From positions 1 through 64,000 of the forward strand of contig NZ_VHLH01000001.1 of NCBI RefSeq assembly GCF_006516965.1: a stretch of 64,000 nucleotides of DNA, read 5' to 3'. Shown here one piece after another: positions 37,391-46,987 of this stretch. The position numbers and the translations under genes are program-made. Position 1 is the stretch's first letter; each line of letters starts with the position of its first letter. The notes under the pieces are model-generated. The model did not search any database. It was not told where the DNA came from and saw only the letters and a list, made by a program, of their open reading frames with translations. The stretch is from Pararhizobium mangrovi (lineage in GTDB: Bacteria; Pseudomonadota; Alphaproteobacteria; Rhizobiales; Rhizobiaceae).

Positions 37391-38221
37391 ATGCGACTTC
37401 TCTTTCTCGGCGATATGGTGGGGCGTACCGGACGGCACGCGGTCTTCGACCGGCTCCCGGGTCTCGTCTCCGATCTCAGGCTCGACTGCGTGATCGTCAA
37501 CGGCGAAAACGCGGCCGGTGGCTTCGGCATCACCGAATCGATCTTCAACGACACCATCGACGCCGGCGCGGACGTGGTGACGACCGGCAATCACGTCTGG
37601 GACCAGCGCGAGGCGCTGACCTTCGCCGATCGCTACGACCGGTTCCTGCGACCCGCGAACTTTCCGTCCGGCACGCCCGGCCGCGGATCGACGCTGATCA
37701 CCACGAAGAACGGCGCGCGTGTGCTCGTTGCCAACGTCATGGGGCGGCTCTTCATGCAGCCGGACCTCGACGATCCCTTCGCAGCGGCGGAAGCCATTCT
37801 CGCCGCCTGTCCGCTCGGCGAGCAGGCGGATGCCGTCGTCTTCGACTTCCACGCCGAGGCGACGAGCGAGAAGCAGTGCTTCGGCCATCACGTCGACGGG
37901 CGCGCGAGCCTCGTCGTCGGCACGCATACCCACGTCCCGACGGCCGACTGCCAGATCCTGCCCGGCGGCACGGCCTACCAGTCCGACGCCGGCATGTGCG
38001 GCGACTACGATTCCTCGCTCGGTATGGACAAGGAGGAGCCGCTCTCGCGCTTCGTCACCAAGCTGCCGCGCGGCCGCTTCGAAGTCGCCTCCGGCCCGGC
38101 GACGGTGTGCGGGCTCGGCGTCGAGATATCCGATCGCACGGGCCTTGCGGAGAAGGTGGCGCCGCTTCGTCTCGGCGCGCGGCTCGCCGAAACCGTACCT
38201 GCCTTCTGGCAGGCGGATTGA
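37391..38221 (+). CDS. YmdB-family metallophosphoesterase (TIGR00282 type)
   Basis: 276 residues. Metal-binding motifs are visible in order: LFLGDMVGRTGR, VNGENAAGGFGIT, TTGNHVWDQREAL, DFHAEATSEKQ and GTHTHVPTAD. This family includes Bacillus YmdB, a 2',3'-cyclic nucleotide phosphodiesterase with two metal ions. The biological substrate in alphaproteobacteria is not established. Position after the cyclo-ligase is conserved in the order, as far as I recall. Confidence 0.92.
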   Translation: MRLLFLGDMVGRTGRHAVFDRLPGLVSDLRLDCVIVNGENAAGGFGITESIFNDTIDAGADVVTTGNHVWDQREALTFADRYDRFLRPANFPSGTPGRGSTLITTKNGARVLVANVMGRLFMQPDLDDPFAAAEAILAACPLGEQADAVVFDFHAEATSEKQCFGHHVDGRASLVVGTHTHVPTADCQILPGGTAYQSDAGMCGDYDSSLGMDKEEPLSRFVTKLPRGRFEVASGPATVCGLGVEISDRTGLAEKVAPLRLGARLAETVPAFWQAD

Positions 38222-38284
38222 ACGCCGTAGGTGAGACGCCTACATGGCGATGGTCATTTTGTCGCAGGTTCCGGGGGCACGGTT

Positions 38285-39052
38285 TTGGACTGGTTCGCCA
38301 CGCATTTCGACTTCGTCAACCAGCCCGAAGGCTGGATCGCACTCGTCACGCTCGTGGTCATGGAGGTGGTGCTCGGGATCGACAATCTGATCTTCATTTC
38401 GATCCTGACCAACAAGCTGCCGGAGGAAAAGCGCGCGACGGCGCGGCGCACGGGGATCGGCGCGGCGCTGGTGCTGCGGCTCGGCCTGCTCGCCACCGTC
38501 TCGATCATCGTCGGCCTCACCGCGCCGGTCTTCACCCTCTTCGACCACGGCTTTTCCTGGCGCGACATCATCCTGCTCGCCGGCGGTCTCTTCCTCGTCT
38601 GGAAGGCGACGCGCGAAATCCACCATGCGGTCGATCCGCACGAGGAGAAGGAGAAATCCTTCGGTAAGGCGGCATCGATGACGGTCGGCGCCGCGATCGT
38701 CCAGATCCTGCTGCTCGACCTCGTCTTCTCGATCGATTCGATCATCACCGCCGTCGGCATGACCGATCACATCGCCATCATGTTCATCGCCGTGATCGTC
38801 GCCGTGACGCTGATGCTGATCGCTTCCGGGCCGCTGTCGCGCTTCATCGAGGCGAACCCGACGATCGTCATGCTGGCGCTCGGCTTCCTCATGATGATCG
38901 GCATGACGCTGATCGCCGACGGCCTCGGCTTCCACGTACCGAAGGGTTACATCTACGCGGCCATGGCGTTCTCCGCGCTTGTCGAGGCACTGAACATGCT
39001 GGCACGACGCAAGCGCCGCCGGCAGCCGCAAACCGCCGAAGAGACGGCTTGA
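38285..39052 (+). CDS. TerC-family integral membrane protein
   Basis: About 255 residues, seven or so helices. Conserved acidic membrane motifs are [15 protein letters not shown] and [17 protein letters not shown], the TerC hallmarks implicated in metal (Mn) or tellurium handling. The best start is TTG at 38285, giving [20 protein letters not shown] like other TerC N-termini, with GGGGG upstream. A GTG at 38231 would add 18 residues of poor quality. It ends at a palindromic intergenic element. Confidence 0.9.
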   Translation: MDWFATHFDFVNQPEGWIALVTLVVMEVVLGIDNLIFISILTNKLPEEKRATARRTGIGAALVLRLGLLATVSIIVGLTAPVFTLFDHGFSWRDIILLAGGLFLVWKATREIHHAVDPHEEKEKSFGKAASMTVGAAIVQILLLDLVFSIDSIITAVGMTDHIAIMFIAVIVAVTLMLIASGPLSRFIEANPTIVMLALGFLMMIGMTLIADGLGFHVPKGYIYAAMAFSALVEALNMLARRKRRRQPQTAEETA

Positions 39053-39114
39053 GCCTTCTGTCGCAAGTCGGCGATGAATGGTTGAGGGCCGACGTTCTCA
39101 GTACCCACTGACGT

Positions 39115-39145
39115 CATCCTCGGGTCGGGGTCGAGCCCGAGGATG
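39115..39145. repeat. dispersed intergenic palindrome after terC
   Basis: CATCCTCGGG (39115-39124) and CCCGAGGATG (39136-39145) pair perfectly around an 11-base loop. Elements of this form are dispersed in rhizobial and related genomes. It follows the TerC gene by about 60 bases and could serve as a factor-independent mRNA end, though no T-run follows. Confidence 0.55.
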
Positions 39146-39222
39146 AAGAGTGGAAAGTCCGCCGTCCTATCGATGCCGGTTAAAGGGGACGTCATGGGCG
39201 TTTCCGCCAAAACCATACAGCT

Positions 39223-39717
39223 CTAGAAACGAAGCTGTTTCGAGATTCCGACATCCGGCTCGCCGCCGCCCGCGTTCGCCTTGGCGATCTGCCAGCCGAA
39301 CTTGAGCGTCGAGTTCGTCGAGGCCCAGACGTGCCCCTCGTCGAGCTTCAGCGCGAGCATCGTCAGGTCGGGATCCTCCTTGCCGTGCTCGAACCATGCC
39401 TCGATGACGGCGTTCCAGAAGCGGTCGCGGATCTCCGGATCCATGCGCTCTTCCAGGCTGCCGGAAAGCGAAGCGTGATAGTCGTGGCTCTTGCCGACGA
39501 CCGCCACGAGGCCGCGGCCCCTGCCTCCGACGTTCTGGACTAGGTCGCTCGATTTGCGGGCGAAGAACCAGATGGTCTTCGTCTCGCGATCGAGTTCCGG
39601 CGCCATCGGCTGCTGCGCGCCCTTGCCTTCGACGCCCAGCATGACGGCATGGATGTTGTCGATCTCTTCCCAGAGCTGGTGTTCCGGTTCGGTCTCGGCG
39701 AGCTTGAGGTCGGCCAT
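39223..39717 (-). CDS. pyridoxamine 5'-phosphate oxidase-related general stress protein
   Basis: 164 residues from the ATG at 39717. The split-barrel flavin-binding fold is indicated by ELDRETKTIWFFARKSSDLV, GLVAVVGKSHDYHASLSGSL and ERFWNAVIEAWFEHG-like sequence (RDRFWNAVIEAWF), the pattern of the general stress protein 26 group. It probably binds FMN or F420-like flavin; no reaction is assigned. The upstream 95-residue in-frame extension is arginine-rich and not credible. It is divergent from yebC. Confidence 0.85.
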   Translation of the reverse strand: MADLKLAETEPEHQLWEEIDNIHAVMLGVEGKGAQQPMAPELDRETKTIWFFARKSSDLVQNVGGRGRGLVAVVGKSHDYHASLSGSLEERMDPEIRDRFWNAVIEAWFEHGKEDPDLTMLALKLDEGHVWASTNSTLKFGWQIAKANAGGGEPDVGISKQLRF

Positions 39718-39990
39718 CGTCGCGTTTCCTTCGTGATCTTCGGATGGTGGATATCGTCGCGCGGAAGACGTCCCGCGCAGCATCTGCCGGGTAACGTCAT
39801 CACCCGCCAAGCGTTCCGCATTGGCATGGCGGGCCGGTTGAAAGGTGCGTGATCTGGACGCGCCCCGCCGGGCTGGCCTATAAGGCGGTCGGAAAATTCG
39901 AGGTTGCACGTGGTGCCCGACGGCGCCGGCCGTGCGACCGAAAGCACGCGAAGCGATCGCGAACGCACCGGAACGACGAGAAGGAATGCC

Positions 39991-40737
39991 ATGGCCGGCC
40001 ATTCACAGTTCAAGAACATCATGCACCGCAAGGGCCGGCAGGACGCCGTGCGCTCGAAGATCTTCTCCAAGCTCGCCCGCGAGATCACCGTCGCGGCGAA
40101 GATGGGCGCGCCCGATCCGGACATGAACCCACGCCTGCGTCTGGCGATCCAGAACGCCAAGGCGCAGTCGATGCCGAAGGACAACATCGAACGTGCGATC
40201 TCGAAGGCGACCGGCGGCGACGCGGAGAACTACGACGAGGTTCGCTACGAAGGCTACGGCCCCGGCGGCGTCGCGCTGATCGTCGAGGCGCTGACCGACA
40301 ACCGCAACCGTTCGGCTTCCAACGTACGGGCGGCTTTCTCGAAGGCCGGCGGGTCGATGGGCGAGACGAACTCCGTCGCGTTCATGTTCGACCATGTCGG
40401 CGAGATCGTCTATTCGCCCGACGCCGGCGATGCAGAGACCGTGATGGAAGCGGCGATCGAGGCCGGTGCGGAGGATGTCGTCTCCGACGAGGAGGGCCAT
40501 GTCATCATCTGCGCCTTCGAGGACATCGGCGACGTCTCGAGCACCCTCGAAGAGCGCCTCGGCGAGGCTCAGATTGTGCGCCCCGTCTGGCGCCCGCAGA
40601 CCAACACGCCGGTCGACGAGGAAAAGGCGGAGTCGGTCCTGCGACTGATCTCCGTGCTCGACGACGACGACGATGTCCAGAACGTCTACTCGAATTTCGA
40701 AGTCGACGACGCGGTGATGGCGAAGCTGTCGGCGTAG
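39991..40737 (+). CDS. yebC: YebC/PmpR-family DNA-binding regulatory protein
   Basis: 248 residues with the highly conserved [19 protein letters not shown] start, [30 protein letters not shown] and [14 protein letters not shown]. YebC proteins act as transcription regulators and have also been linked to translation of proline-rich stretches. I chose the ATG at 39991 (GAAGGAA upstream) because it is universal in the family. The gene is the left end of the conserved ruvCAB neighbourhood and is followed by a strong terminator. Confidence 0.96.
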   Translation: MAGHSQFKNIMHRKGRQDAVRSKIFSKLAREITVAAKMGAPDPDMNPRLRLAIQNAKAQSMPKDNIERAISKATGGDAENYDEVRYEGYGPGGVALIVEALTDNRNRSASNVRAAFSKAGGSMGETNSVAFMFDHVGEIVYSPDAGDAETVMEAAIEAGAEDVVSDEEGHVIICAFEDIGDVSSTLEERLGEAQIVRPVWRPQTNTPVDEEKAESVLRLISVLDDDDDVQNVYSNFEVDDAVMAKLSA

Positions 40738-40762
40738 GGTCTTTGCGACCATGACGATTTTC

Positions 40763-40797
40763 AAAGCCCCGTCGTGTTCGTCACGGCGGGGCTTTTT
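40763..40797 (+). terminator. intrinsic terminator after yebC
   Basis: AAAGCCCCG pairs with CGGGGCTTT around a central GTCGTG/CACGGC-like stem and is followed by T5. It serves yebC and, read the other way, starts 23 bases beyond the LLM oxidoreductase stop, so it may act in both directions. Confidence 0.8.
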
Positions 40798-40819
40798 GGT
40801 TTGCATGTCGCGCTGAAAG

Positions 40820-41827
40820 CTACTCCGCCGCTTCCCGATGCCGTTCGCCCATTGCGTCGGCGACGATCGACAGCGTCGTCTTGCGCATCTCGAAGTCGAA
40901 GATCGGTGCGGAGACCATCAGTTCGTCGATACCGGTGTCGGCCACGAACCGTTCCGCCTTGGCCTTCACCGTCGCCGGAGAGCCGATCAGCGCATAGCGG
41001 AAGGTGTGCTCGACGCCTGCCTTCTCGCGCGGATGCCAGATCGCGTCCATGTCCTCGACGGGCTTCGGCACCTGGCCGGGATTGCCGCGGCGAAGATACA
41101 CGAAGTTCTGCTGTGCGGAGGTGAAGTGGTAGCGCGCCTCTTCGTCCGTTTCGGCGGCCGAGGCCATGACGCCTGCCATCGCGTAGGGCTTTTCGAGCTG
41201 AGCCGATGGCTGGAAGCGATCGCGATAGACCTGCAGCGCATCGAACAGCATGTCCGGCGCGAAATGCGAGGCGAAGGCGAAGGGCAGGCCGAGGGCTGCG
41301 GCGAGCTGCGCGCTGAAGAGGCTCGATCCCAGAAGCCAGATCGGAACATTGGAGCCGCTGCAGGGCACCGGGTTGAGGTGCCGGGAAGGATCGCGCGGGC
41401 CGAGATAGGCCTGCAGTTCCTGGACGTCCTGCGGAAAGGCGTGCGCGCTCGCCTCGAGGTCGCGGCGCAGGGCACGCGCGGTGCCCATGTCGGTGCCGGG
41501 CGCACGGCCGAGGCCGAGATCGATGCGGTCCGGGTAGAGGGCTGCGAGCGTGCCGAATTGCTCGGCGATGACGAGCGGCGAGTGGTTCGGCAGCATGATG
41601 CCGCCGGATCCGACGCGAATGTGGTTCGTCCCGCCGGCGATATGGCCGATGACGACGGCCGTCGCGGCGCTCGCGATACCAGGCATGTTGTGGTGCTCGG
41701 CCACCCAGTAGCGCGTGTAACCGAGGCTTTCGGCGTGGCGGGCCAGGTCGCGCGAGTTGGCGAGCGCTTCGGACGGAGTGCCGCCTTCGGTGATGGGGGA
41801 AAGGTCGAGAACGGAATAGGCGGTCAT
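40820..41827 (-). CDS. LLM-class flavin-dependent oxidoreductase
   Basis: 335 residues of the luciferase-like monooxygenase fold. Typical segments are [60 protein letters not shown] and [13 protein letters not shown]. This is the MsnO8/YhbW-like subgroup, which uses FMNH2 or similar flavin on unknown substrates. It lies on the opposite strand between yebC and ruvC, breaking a pair usually adjacent in the order. Confidence 0.92.
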   Translation of the reverse strand: MTAYSVLDLSPITEGGTPSEALANSRDLARHAESLGYTRYWVAEHHNMPGIASAATAVVIGHIAGGTNHIRVGSGGIMLPNHSPLVIAEQFGTLAALYPDRIDLGLGRAPGTDMGTARALRRDLEASAHAFPQDVQELQAYLGPRDPSRHLNPVPCSGSNVPIWLLGSSLFSAQLAAALGLPFAFASHFAPDMLFDALQVYRDRFQPSAQLEKPYAMAGVMASAAETDEEARYHFTSAQQNFVYLRRGNPGQVPKPVEDMDAIWHPREKAGVEHTFRYALIGSPATVKAKAERFVADTGIDELMVSAPIFDFEMRKTTLSIVADAMGERHREAAE

Positions 41828-41996
41828 GATTCATCTCCTGGCCTTCGAGGCGAAGGCGCGTCAGGGTCGCTGTTGCCGTCGAATCTAGAGATGGTGCCGC
41901 CATAGCGCCACCCGCCTGGGACGATTGGACTACCGCGTTTTTGTTTTGTTCACTTCTAGGCTGCATGCCGGACGGATAAGACGCTAGGATGGACGC

Positions 41997-42500
41997 ATGA
42001 CCGCAGCGATTCGCATCATCGGTATCGACCCGGGTCTCAGGAACACCGGCTGGGGGATCGTCGAGACCCTCGGTTCGTCGCTGCGCTTCGTCGCGGCCGG
42101 GACGGTGCATTCCGATGGTACCCTCGATCTCGCCTCGCGGCTGGCGCAGCTTCACGACGGTCTGGCCGAGGTCGTGCACGCACAGCAGCCCTTTGAGGCG
42201 GCGGTCGAAAAGACCTTCGTCAACAAGGACGCCACCGCCACGCTGAAGCTCGGCCAGGCCCGCGGCATCGCCATGCTCGTGCCTGCGCGCGCCGGACTGA
42301 AGGTCGCGGAATACTCGCCGAACGCGGTGAAGAAGGCCGTTATCGGCGTCGGACACGGCGACAAGAAGCAGATCCACATGATGGTGAAGGTGCTTTTGCC
42401 GAAAGCGACGTTCGATACGGCGGACGCGGCCGACGCGCTGGCGATCGCGATCTGCCATGCGCACCATCGCGAGAGCGTGGCGTACCGGTTTGCGGTATAG
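41997..42500 (+). CDS. ruvC: Holliday junction resolvase RuvC
   Basis: 167 residues. The catalytic acidic residues are in [12 protein letters not shown] (Asp), [20 protein letters not shown] (Glu), and the C-terminal [17 protein letters not shown] (Asp pair). It cleaves Holliday junctions during recombination with RuvAB. It is separated from ruvA by a vapBC-type pair rather than directly adjacent. Confidence 0.96.
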   Translation: MTAAIRIIGIDPGLRNTGWGIVETLGSSLRFVAAGTVHSDGTLDLASRLAQLHDGLAEVVHAQQPFEAAVEKTFVNKDATATLKLGQARGIAMLVPARAGLKVAEYSPNAVKKAVIGVGHGDKKQIHMMVKVLLPKATFDTADAADALAIAICHAHHRESVAYRFAV

Positions 42501-42509
42501 CCTTTGTTC

Positions 42510-42549
42510 TTGACTTGTTCCTTTAGTAAGAATAGTTCTTACTTGTAAG
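42510..42549 (+). promoter_or_regulatory. promoter and nested palindromic operator of the vapBC-type pair
   Basis: GTAAGAA-TAG-TTCTTAC (42526-42542) is a perfect 7-base inverted repeat. A second, CTTAC-TT-GTAAG (42538-42549), overlaps its right arm. TTGACT at 42510-42515 can serve as a -35, with a -10 near 42533-42538 inside the palindromes. This layout suits autoregulation by the antitoxin or the TA complex. Confidence 0.6.
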
Positions 42550-42562
42550 AGTGGAGAACGGA

Positions 42563-42817
42563 ATGCGTATGACGAGCAAGGGACAGGTGACGATTCCACG
42601 GGATCTACGCGAGCTTGCCGGCCTCGGCCCACGGACCGAAGTCATCTTTGCCATCGAAGACGGAAAGGTCACGATCGCCCGCAAACACGACGAGACGGCG
42701 TCCCGCGATGATGAAAGGTTGAAGGCTTTTTTGGCAGCGCTCGATCGGCTCGAAGGCACGGGCAATCCGAACATCGACGCTAACGCCGTCATGCGCGCGA
42801 CCCGCGGCGAGGAATAG
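42563..42817 (+). CDS. vapB: AbrB/SpoVT-type antitoxin (VapB)
   Basis: 84 residues. MRMTSKGQVTIPRDLRELAG with LGPRTEVIFAIEDGKVTIAR is the SpoVT/AbrB swapped-hairpin DNA-binding domain. The C-terminal 40 residues (DDERLKAFLAALDRLEGTGN) should wrap the toxin. The antitoxin neutralises the PIN toxin encoded next and represses the operon. I chose the ATG at 42563, with GGAG upstream, over the GTG at 42551. Confidence 0.88.
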   Translation: MRMTSKGQVTIPRDLRELAGLGPRTEVIFAIEDGKVTIARKHDETASRDDERLKAFLAALDRLEGTGNPNIDANAVMRATRGEE

Positions 42818-42867
42818 GGAGCCGTGGCAAGCAACCTCGAACATGGCTGCCCGCTGTGGATGTTTCG

Positions 42868-43281
42868 ATGGTGACGCTCGTCGACACGAACGTCCTCATC
42901 GACCTCGCGGTTCGTGATGCGGAATGGCGGGTGTGGTCGCATGCTCGGCTTTCAAGTGCGCGAGAGCACGGCGCTATCGTCATCAATCCGGTAATCTATT
43001 CGGAGTTTTCCTACCGCTACACGGATCCCGAAGAGGTGGAGGCGGTGCTAGATCCCGAAGCATTTCGGCGAGAAGGCCTTCCGTGGCCGGCCGCTTTCGC
43101 CGCAGCGCAAGCGTTTCGTCGGTATCGGGAAGCGGGAGGCAAGCGCGACCGGGTGCTTCCTGATTTTCTGATCGGCGCGCACGCCGCGATCCGCGGCTAC
43201 GATCTCTTGACGCGCGATACCGGCCGCTATGCCACCTACTTCCCCACCGTCTCGCTGATCACGCCGGAGAGCCATCCATGA
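42868..43281 (+). CDS. vapC: PIN-domain ribonuclease toxin (VapC)
   Basis: About 137 residues. Acidic PIN residues are seen in [11 protein letters not shown] (first Asp), [12 protein letters not shown] (Glu) and [20 protein letters not shown] followed by [10 protein letters not shown] (Asp residues). This fits an Mg-dependent RNase toxin of the VapC type whose target is probably an RNA such as a tRNA. It begins 50 bases after the antitoxin and ends 13 bases before ruvA, so read-through couples TA and ruvAB expression. A GTG at 42856 is an alternative start. Confidence 0.88.
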   Translation: MVTLVDTNVLIDLAVRDAEWRVWSHARLSSAREHGAIVINPVIYSEFSYRYTDPEEVEAVLDPEAFRREGLPWPAAFAAAQAFRRYREAGGKRDRVLPDFLIGAHAAIRGYDLLTRDTGRYATYFPTVSLITPESHP

Positions 43282-43294
43282 AGAGCGCCCCGCG

Positions 43295-43909
43295 ATGATC
43301 GGCAAGCTCAAGGGCACCATCGACGAGATCGGCGAGGATCACGTCGTGCTCGACGTGCACGGCGTCGGCTACGTCGCCTATTGCCCGGGCCGCGTGCTTG
43401 CGCGTCTGGCCGTCGGCGAGGCGGCGGTGCTCTTCATCGAGACCTATGTGCGCGAAGATGCGATCCGACTCTACGGCTTTTCCTCGGTGCTCGAACGCGA
43501 ATGGTTCCGCCTTCTTCAAAGCGTGCAGGGCGTCGGCGCCAAGGTCTCGCTCGCCGTCCTGTCCACGCTTTCGCCGAGCGAGCTTTCTAACGCGGTCGCG
43601 CTGCAGGACAAGACGTCGATCTCGCGCGCGCCGGGCATCGGCCCGAAGGTCGCGCAGCGCATCGTCTCGGAGCTGAAGACGAAAGTGCCTGCCGGGGCGA
43701 TGGAAGCGGGCGAGGGCATGGCCTTCAAGCAGGCCGTCGGCGAGGGAACCGCGCCCGGTGCCGCGGCGGATGCCGTCTCCGCGCTCGCCAATCTCGGCTA
43801 TTCGCGCGAGCAGGCGGCGACCGCCGTCAACGCGGCCGTAAAATCCGCCGGCGAGGATGCCGGAAGTGCGACCCTCATCAAGCTCGGCTTGAAGGAACTC
43901 GCACGGTGA
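43295..43909 (+). CDS. ruvA: Holliday junction branch-migration protein RuvA
   Basis: 204 residues. [20 protein letters not shown] is the OB-fold start. The helix-hairpin-helix motifs are [20 protein letters not shown] and [22 protein letters not shown]-terminal domain III ([20 protein letters not shown]) binds RuvB. RuvA tetramers hold the four-way junction for RuvB. Confidence 0.96.
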   Translation: MIGKLKGTIDEIGEDHVVLDVHGVGYVAYCPGRVLARLAVGEAAVLFIETYVREDAIRLYGFSSVLEREWFRLLQSVQGVGAKVSLAVLSTLSPSELSNAVALQDKTSISRAPGIGPKVAQRIVSELKTKVPAGAMEAGEGMAFKQAVGEGTAPGAAADAVSALANLGYSREQAATAVNAAVKSAGEDAGSATLIKLGLKELAR

Positions 43910-43953
43910 GTAGGCTCGCGCTCCGTCCAACCTTTCGCAGCGAGTGCTGATCG

Positions 43954-44994
43954 ATGAGCGATGCCGACCGCCTCGTGACCGCCGACCGGCGCAGCGAGGA
44001 TCTCGACCAGGATCTGCGCCCGCAGTCGCTCGACGCCTTTACCGGCCAGGCGGCGGCGCGCGCGAACCTTAAGATCTTCATCGAGGCCGCGAAGACACGC
44101 GGCGAGGCGCTCGATCACGTGCTCTTCGTCGGTCCGCCGGGGCTTGGCAAGACGACGCTCGCGCAGATCATGGCGAAGGAACTCGGCGTGAACTTCCGCG
44201 CCACCTCCGGCCCGGTCATCGCCAAGGCCGGCGACCTCGCGGCCCTGCTCACCAATCTGGAGGAGAACGACGTTCTCTTCATCGACGAGATCCATCGCCT
44301 CAGCCCGGCCGTCGAGGAAATCCTCTATCCGGCAATGGAGGATTTCCAACTCGACCTCATCATCGGCGAGGGGCCGGCCGCGCGCTCGGTGAAGGTCGAC
44401 CTTTCGCGTTTCACGCTCGTGGCGGCGACGACGCGGCTGGGACTGCTCACGAACCCGCTGCGCGATCGTTTTGGCATCAATGTGCGCCTCAACTTCTATA
44501 CGGACGATGAGCTTCAGGACATCGTTACGCGTGGCGCGCGGATCATGAGACTGCCGATGGAAGCAGAAGGCGCGCGCGAGGTTGCCCGTCGCGCCCGTGG
44601 TACCCCGCGCATCGCCGGCCGTCTTCTGCGCCGCGTGCGCGATTTCGCGGAGGTCGCGCAAGCCGAAAAGGTGACGCGCGATGTCGCCGATAAGGCGCTG
44701 AACCGGCTCGACGTCGACGCAATTGGCCTCGACGAGCTCGACCGGCGTTACCTTTCCATGATCGCGAAGAATTTCGGCGGTGGTCCCGTCGGCATCGAGA
44801 CGATCGCCGCCGGTCTTTCGGAGCCGCGCGACGCGATCGAGGACATCATCGAGCCCTATCTGATCCAGCAGGGCTTCATCCAGCGAACCCCGCGCGGGCG
44901 CATGCTGACGGCGAACGCCTGGGGCCATCTGGGACTTGCCGCACCGGCCGCCCCGCGCGAGCAGGTTGGCCTGTTCGAAGATCCCGATGACTAG
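43954..44994 (+). CDS. ruvB: Holliday junction helicase RuvB
   Basis: 346 residues. Typical N-terminus with [20 protein letters not shown], Walker [15 protein letters not shown], Walker [11 protein letters not shown], sensor and arginine-finger region ([18 protein letters not shown]), and the C-terminal winged helix ([16 protein letters not shown]). The AAA+ hexamer drives branch migration with RuvA. It follows ruvA by 44 bases. After it, the expected ybgC neighbour is displaced by more than 5 kb. Confidence 0.97.
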   Translation: MSDADRLVTADRRSEDLDQDLRPQSLDAFTGQAAARANLKIFIEAAKTRGEALDHVLFVGPPGLGKTTLAQIMAKELGVNFRATSGPVIAKAGDLAALLTNLEENDVLFIDEIHRLSPAVEEILYPAMEDFQLDLIIGEGPAARSVKVDLSRFTLVAATTRLGLLTNPLRDRFGINVRLNFYTDDELQDIVTRGARIMRLPMEAEGAREVARRARGTPRIAGRLLRRVRDFAEVAQAEKVTRDVADKALNRLDVDAIGLDELDRRYLSMIAKNFGGGPVGIETIAAGLSEPRDAIEDIIEPYLIQQGFIQRTPRGRMLTANAWGHLGLAAPAAPREQVGLFEDPDD

Positions 44995-45301
44995 AGCATT
45001 TTCCAGCCGGATTGATCCAGTCTGGCGTCGTGAACAATGCGCAGACCGAAGGGATAGAGCGCTGGACCTGATTCAATCAGGTCGTAAAGCGCGCTAGGAA
45101 CGCGTTCGTCCGACCGGAATCCGCTCGCAGTTTCCGGATCGGGACCGAAGCGGATCGTCACCACCGGGTCGGCAGTCCGGGCGTCGATGCGTCGGCGCGC
45201 GATGCTCCTGCTTCTCGAGCTGCGTATACCTGTTTCAGACGACGTCAAGCCGAAGGCGCTTAATCCTGCCGCTTCGTTCGGTGGGATAGCCCGAACGTTT
45301 C
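44995..45301. repeat. RIME-like intergenic element after ruvB
   Basis: The stretch holds a perfect palindrome, GACCTGATT (45065-45073), C, AATCAGGTC (45075-45083), flanked by GAGCGCTG on one side and AAGCGCGC on the other. This looks like the rhizobial intergenic mosaic elements (RIME), which carry AGAGCGCT and (C)TGATTCAATCAGG cores. No gene is seen here, and an 85-codon minus-strand frame across it is an artefact of the repeat. Confidence 0.55.
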
Positions 45302-45317
45302 GGTTTCACGTGAAAGC
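45302..45317. promoter_or_regulatory. GGTTTCACGTGAAAGC, parS-like palindrome
   Basis: TTTCACGTGAAA (45304-45315) repeats the core found at 5978-5989. It matches 13 of 16 positions of the consensus TGTTTCACGTGAAACA. It lies in the gap between ruvB and the DUF2254 gene. No oriC or parAB genes are in the window, so its role is undetermined. Confidence 0.4.
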
Positions 45318-45510
45318 GCCCACGATGTCGCTTCAACGCGGCATTGGGGACAGGAGCCGTCGATAAAACGGCGTACCCTCGCTCCATCGGCCTCGGCCTC
45401 GACCCAAGGATCCAGCTCTGCCGCTACACCGGGTCGAGTTCGGATTGAACGGTCCAGTGGACGCCCGACACCTTGGCCGTACGGAGAGCGTCCCGAAGGC
45501 GTGATGCCGG

Positions 45511-46983
45511 TCAGTCCGCGTGTCTCCGCGCGGCCGGCATCTCCGCCAGTCGGTCGGCGAGGTCGACGATCTGCGGGAAAGGGCGTCGGCGTTTAGGGCT
45601 GGAAAGCGCGGTGAAGACGGTTTTTGCCTCCACCTCGACTTCGGCGAGCGAGGGGCCCGCGAGTGCGCCGCGGGCAAGGTGCAGGAGGTTGGTCGCTTCC
45701 TCGCGCAGCGCGTCGAGGTTCGCATCGCTCGCGCAGTGCCTTGCGACGATCTCCAGCGTGCGCAGGAAATGGGTGGTGGCGATCTTGTCGCCGGCTGCGT
45801 ATTCCCGGATCGCGCCGAGCGAACGGCGAAGATAGGAATGGAATCCGAGCGTTTCGGCAACGATGCACAGCTTGCCCTGCGCATCGATGCGTAACGGATC
45901 GGGTGCGGGCCGGCCGGCAAGCTGTGCGAGGGCAGCACCCAGCCAGTCGATGCAGGTGATGGCCGTGAAGGGGTCGTTGACGCCCGGCGAAAGCGCCCGA
46001 GCCGCGATCTCGACGAGTTCGTCCACCATGAAGAGCATGTCGTCGGTCGGCGTGCGAAGCGCGCCCATCGCGAACGCACTGCGGATGCCGCGTTCGGCCT
46101 CCGGGGTCACCCGCTCCTTCGGCCATGCCTCGCAAAGCAGCGACCCTTCGAAGACGAAGTCGCCCGGGCGCACGGTAAGCCGGATGACGATCGTGTGCTG
46201 GCTGGCGGTCGACATCAGCGTCGTGTCGTCGAGGAACTGGATGTAGCCGCGCGTCTCGGCGTTCACTTCGGCGAATTCCTCCGCGACTGCCGCCGCATCG
46301 GCACCGGGGCGCAGTGCGGCGGGAAGCTGCCACCATGCCTCCTCAGCGTCTTCGCGCGTCGCCGTCCCCGTGCCGACGTTCTTCGGAAAACGGCTGTCGA
46401 TTTGCGCCAGCAGCGCGTCGCCGATGCCGCGGATGACGTTCGAAATGTGAATGCGGGAGGGAACGTGATGGATGAAGTAGATCAGCACGGCGATCGAGCA
46501 CAGCGCCAGCGCCATCGAAAGGATGAGCCCGAGATTGGGCACGAAGCCGTTCGAAACGAGGTCCGAGGCGCTGGAGCTTTCGTCCGCGGAATGGATCGTG
46601 CGCAGCACCATGATCGAGAAGACGAAGGTGGCGGTGAAGACGCCGAGTGTGATCTGGTTGCCGCGGTCGGAGAGGAAATTGGTGAGAAGCCGTGGGCCGT
46701 ACTGGCCCGAAGCGTAGACGACGGCGGCCATCGTCACGGAAAACACCGTACCGGCAACGCCGATCATCGAGCCGGCGACGGCGGTCAGGATGGCGCGCGC
46801 GCCGTCCGGCCGGCTCGCGACGAAGAAGAGCTGGCTCGGTATCCAGTTGCCGCCGAGCCACCGGTCGATCATGGTCGAGGCCAGCGAAAGCACGAAGGCG
46901 GCAAGCGCCATGATCGTCGGAATGAACCAGTAGCTGGAGCGCAATTGCTCCAGAAGCTTGTCGAACCGCGCCCTCAGACCCAT
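45511..46983 (-). CDS. DUF2254 predicted membrane protein
   Basis: 490 residues from the ATG at 46983. Four hydrophobic segments fill the first 200 residues (IPTIMALAAFVLSLASTMID, AVAGSMIGVAGTVFSVTMAA, GVFTATFVFSIMVLRTI and ILSMALALCSIAVLIYFIHH). A large cytoplasmic domain follows with DPFTAITCIDWLGAAL, the conserved motif of this family. Function is unknown. It starts 4 bases after the sqdC-like stop, so it belongs to the sulfolipid operon transcript, and a link to membrane lipid handling is possible but unproven. Confidence 0.88.
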   Translation of the reverse strand: MGLRARFDKLLEQLRSSYWFIPTIMALAAFVLSLASTMIDRWLGGNWIPSQLFFVASRPDGARAILTAVAGSMIGVAGTVFSVTMAAVVYASGQYGPRLLTNFLSDRGNQITLGVFTATFVFSIMVLRTIHSADESSSASDLVSNGFVPNLGLILSMALALCSIAVLIYFIHHVPSRIHISNVIRGIGDALLAQIDSRFPKNVGTGTATREDAEEAWWQLPAALRPGADAAAVAEEFAEVNAETRGYIQFLDDTTLMSTASQHTIVIRLTVRPGDFVFEGSLLCEAWPKERVTPEAERGIRSAFAMGALRTPTDDMLFMVDELVEIAARALSPGVNDPFTAITCIDWLGAALAQLAGRPAPDPLRIDAQGKLCIVAETLGFHSYLRRSLGAIREYAAGDKIATTHFLRTLEIVARHCASDANLDALREEATNLLHLARGALAGPSLAEVEVEAKTVFTALSSPKRRRPFPQIVDLADRLAEMPAARRHAD

Positions 46984-46987
46984 CACG

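Noticed and set aside
44991-45248. 85-codon minus-strand frame after ruvB
   Set aside because: It lies across the RIME-like palindrome and has no family; such frames recur in copies of the element.
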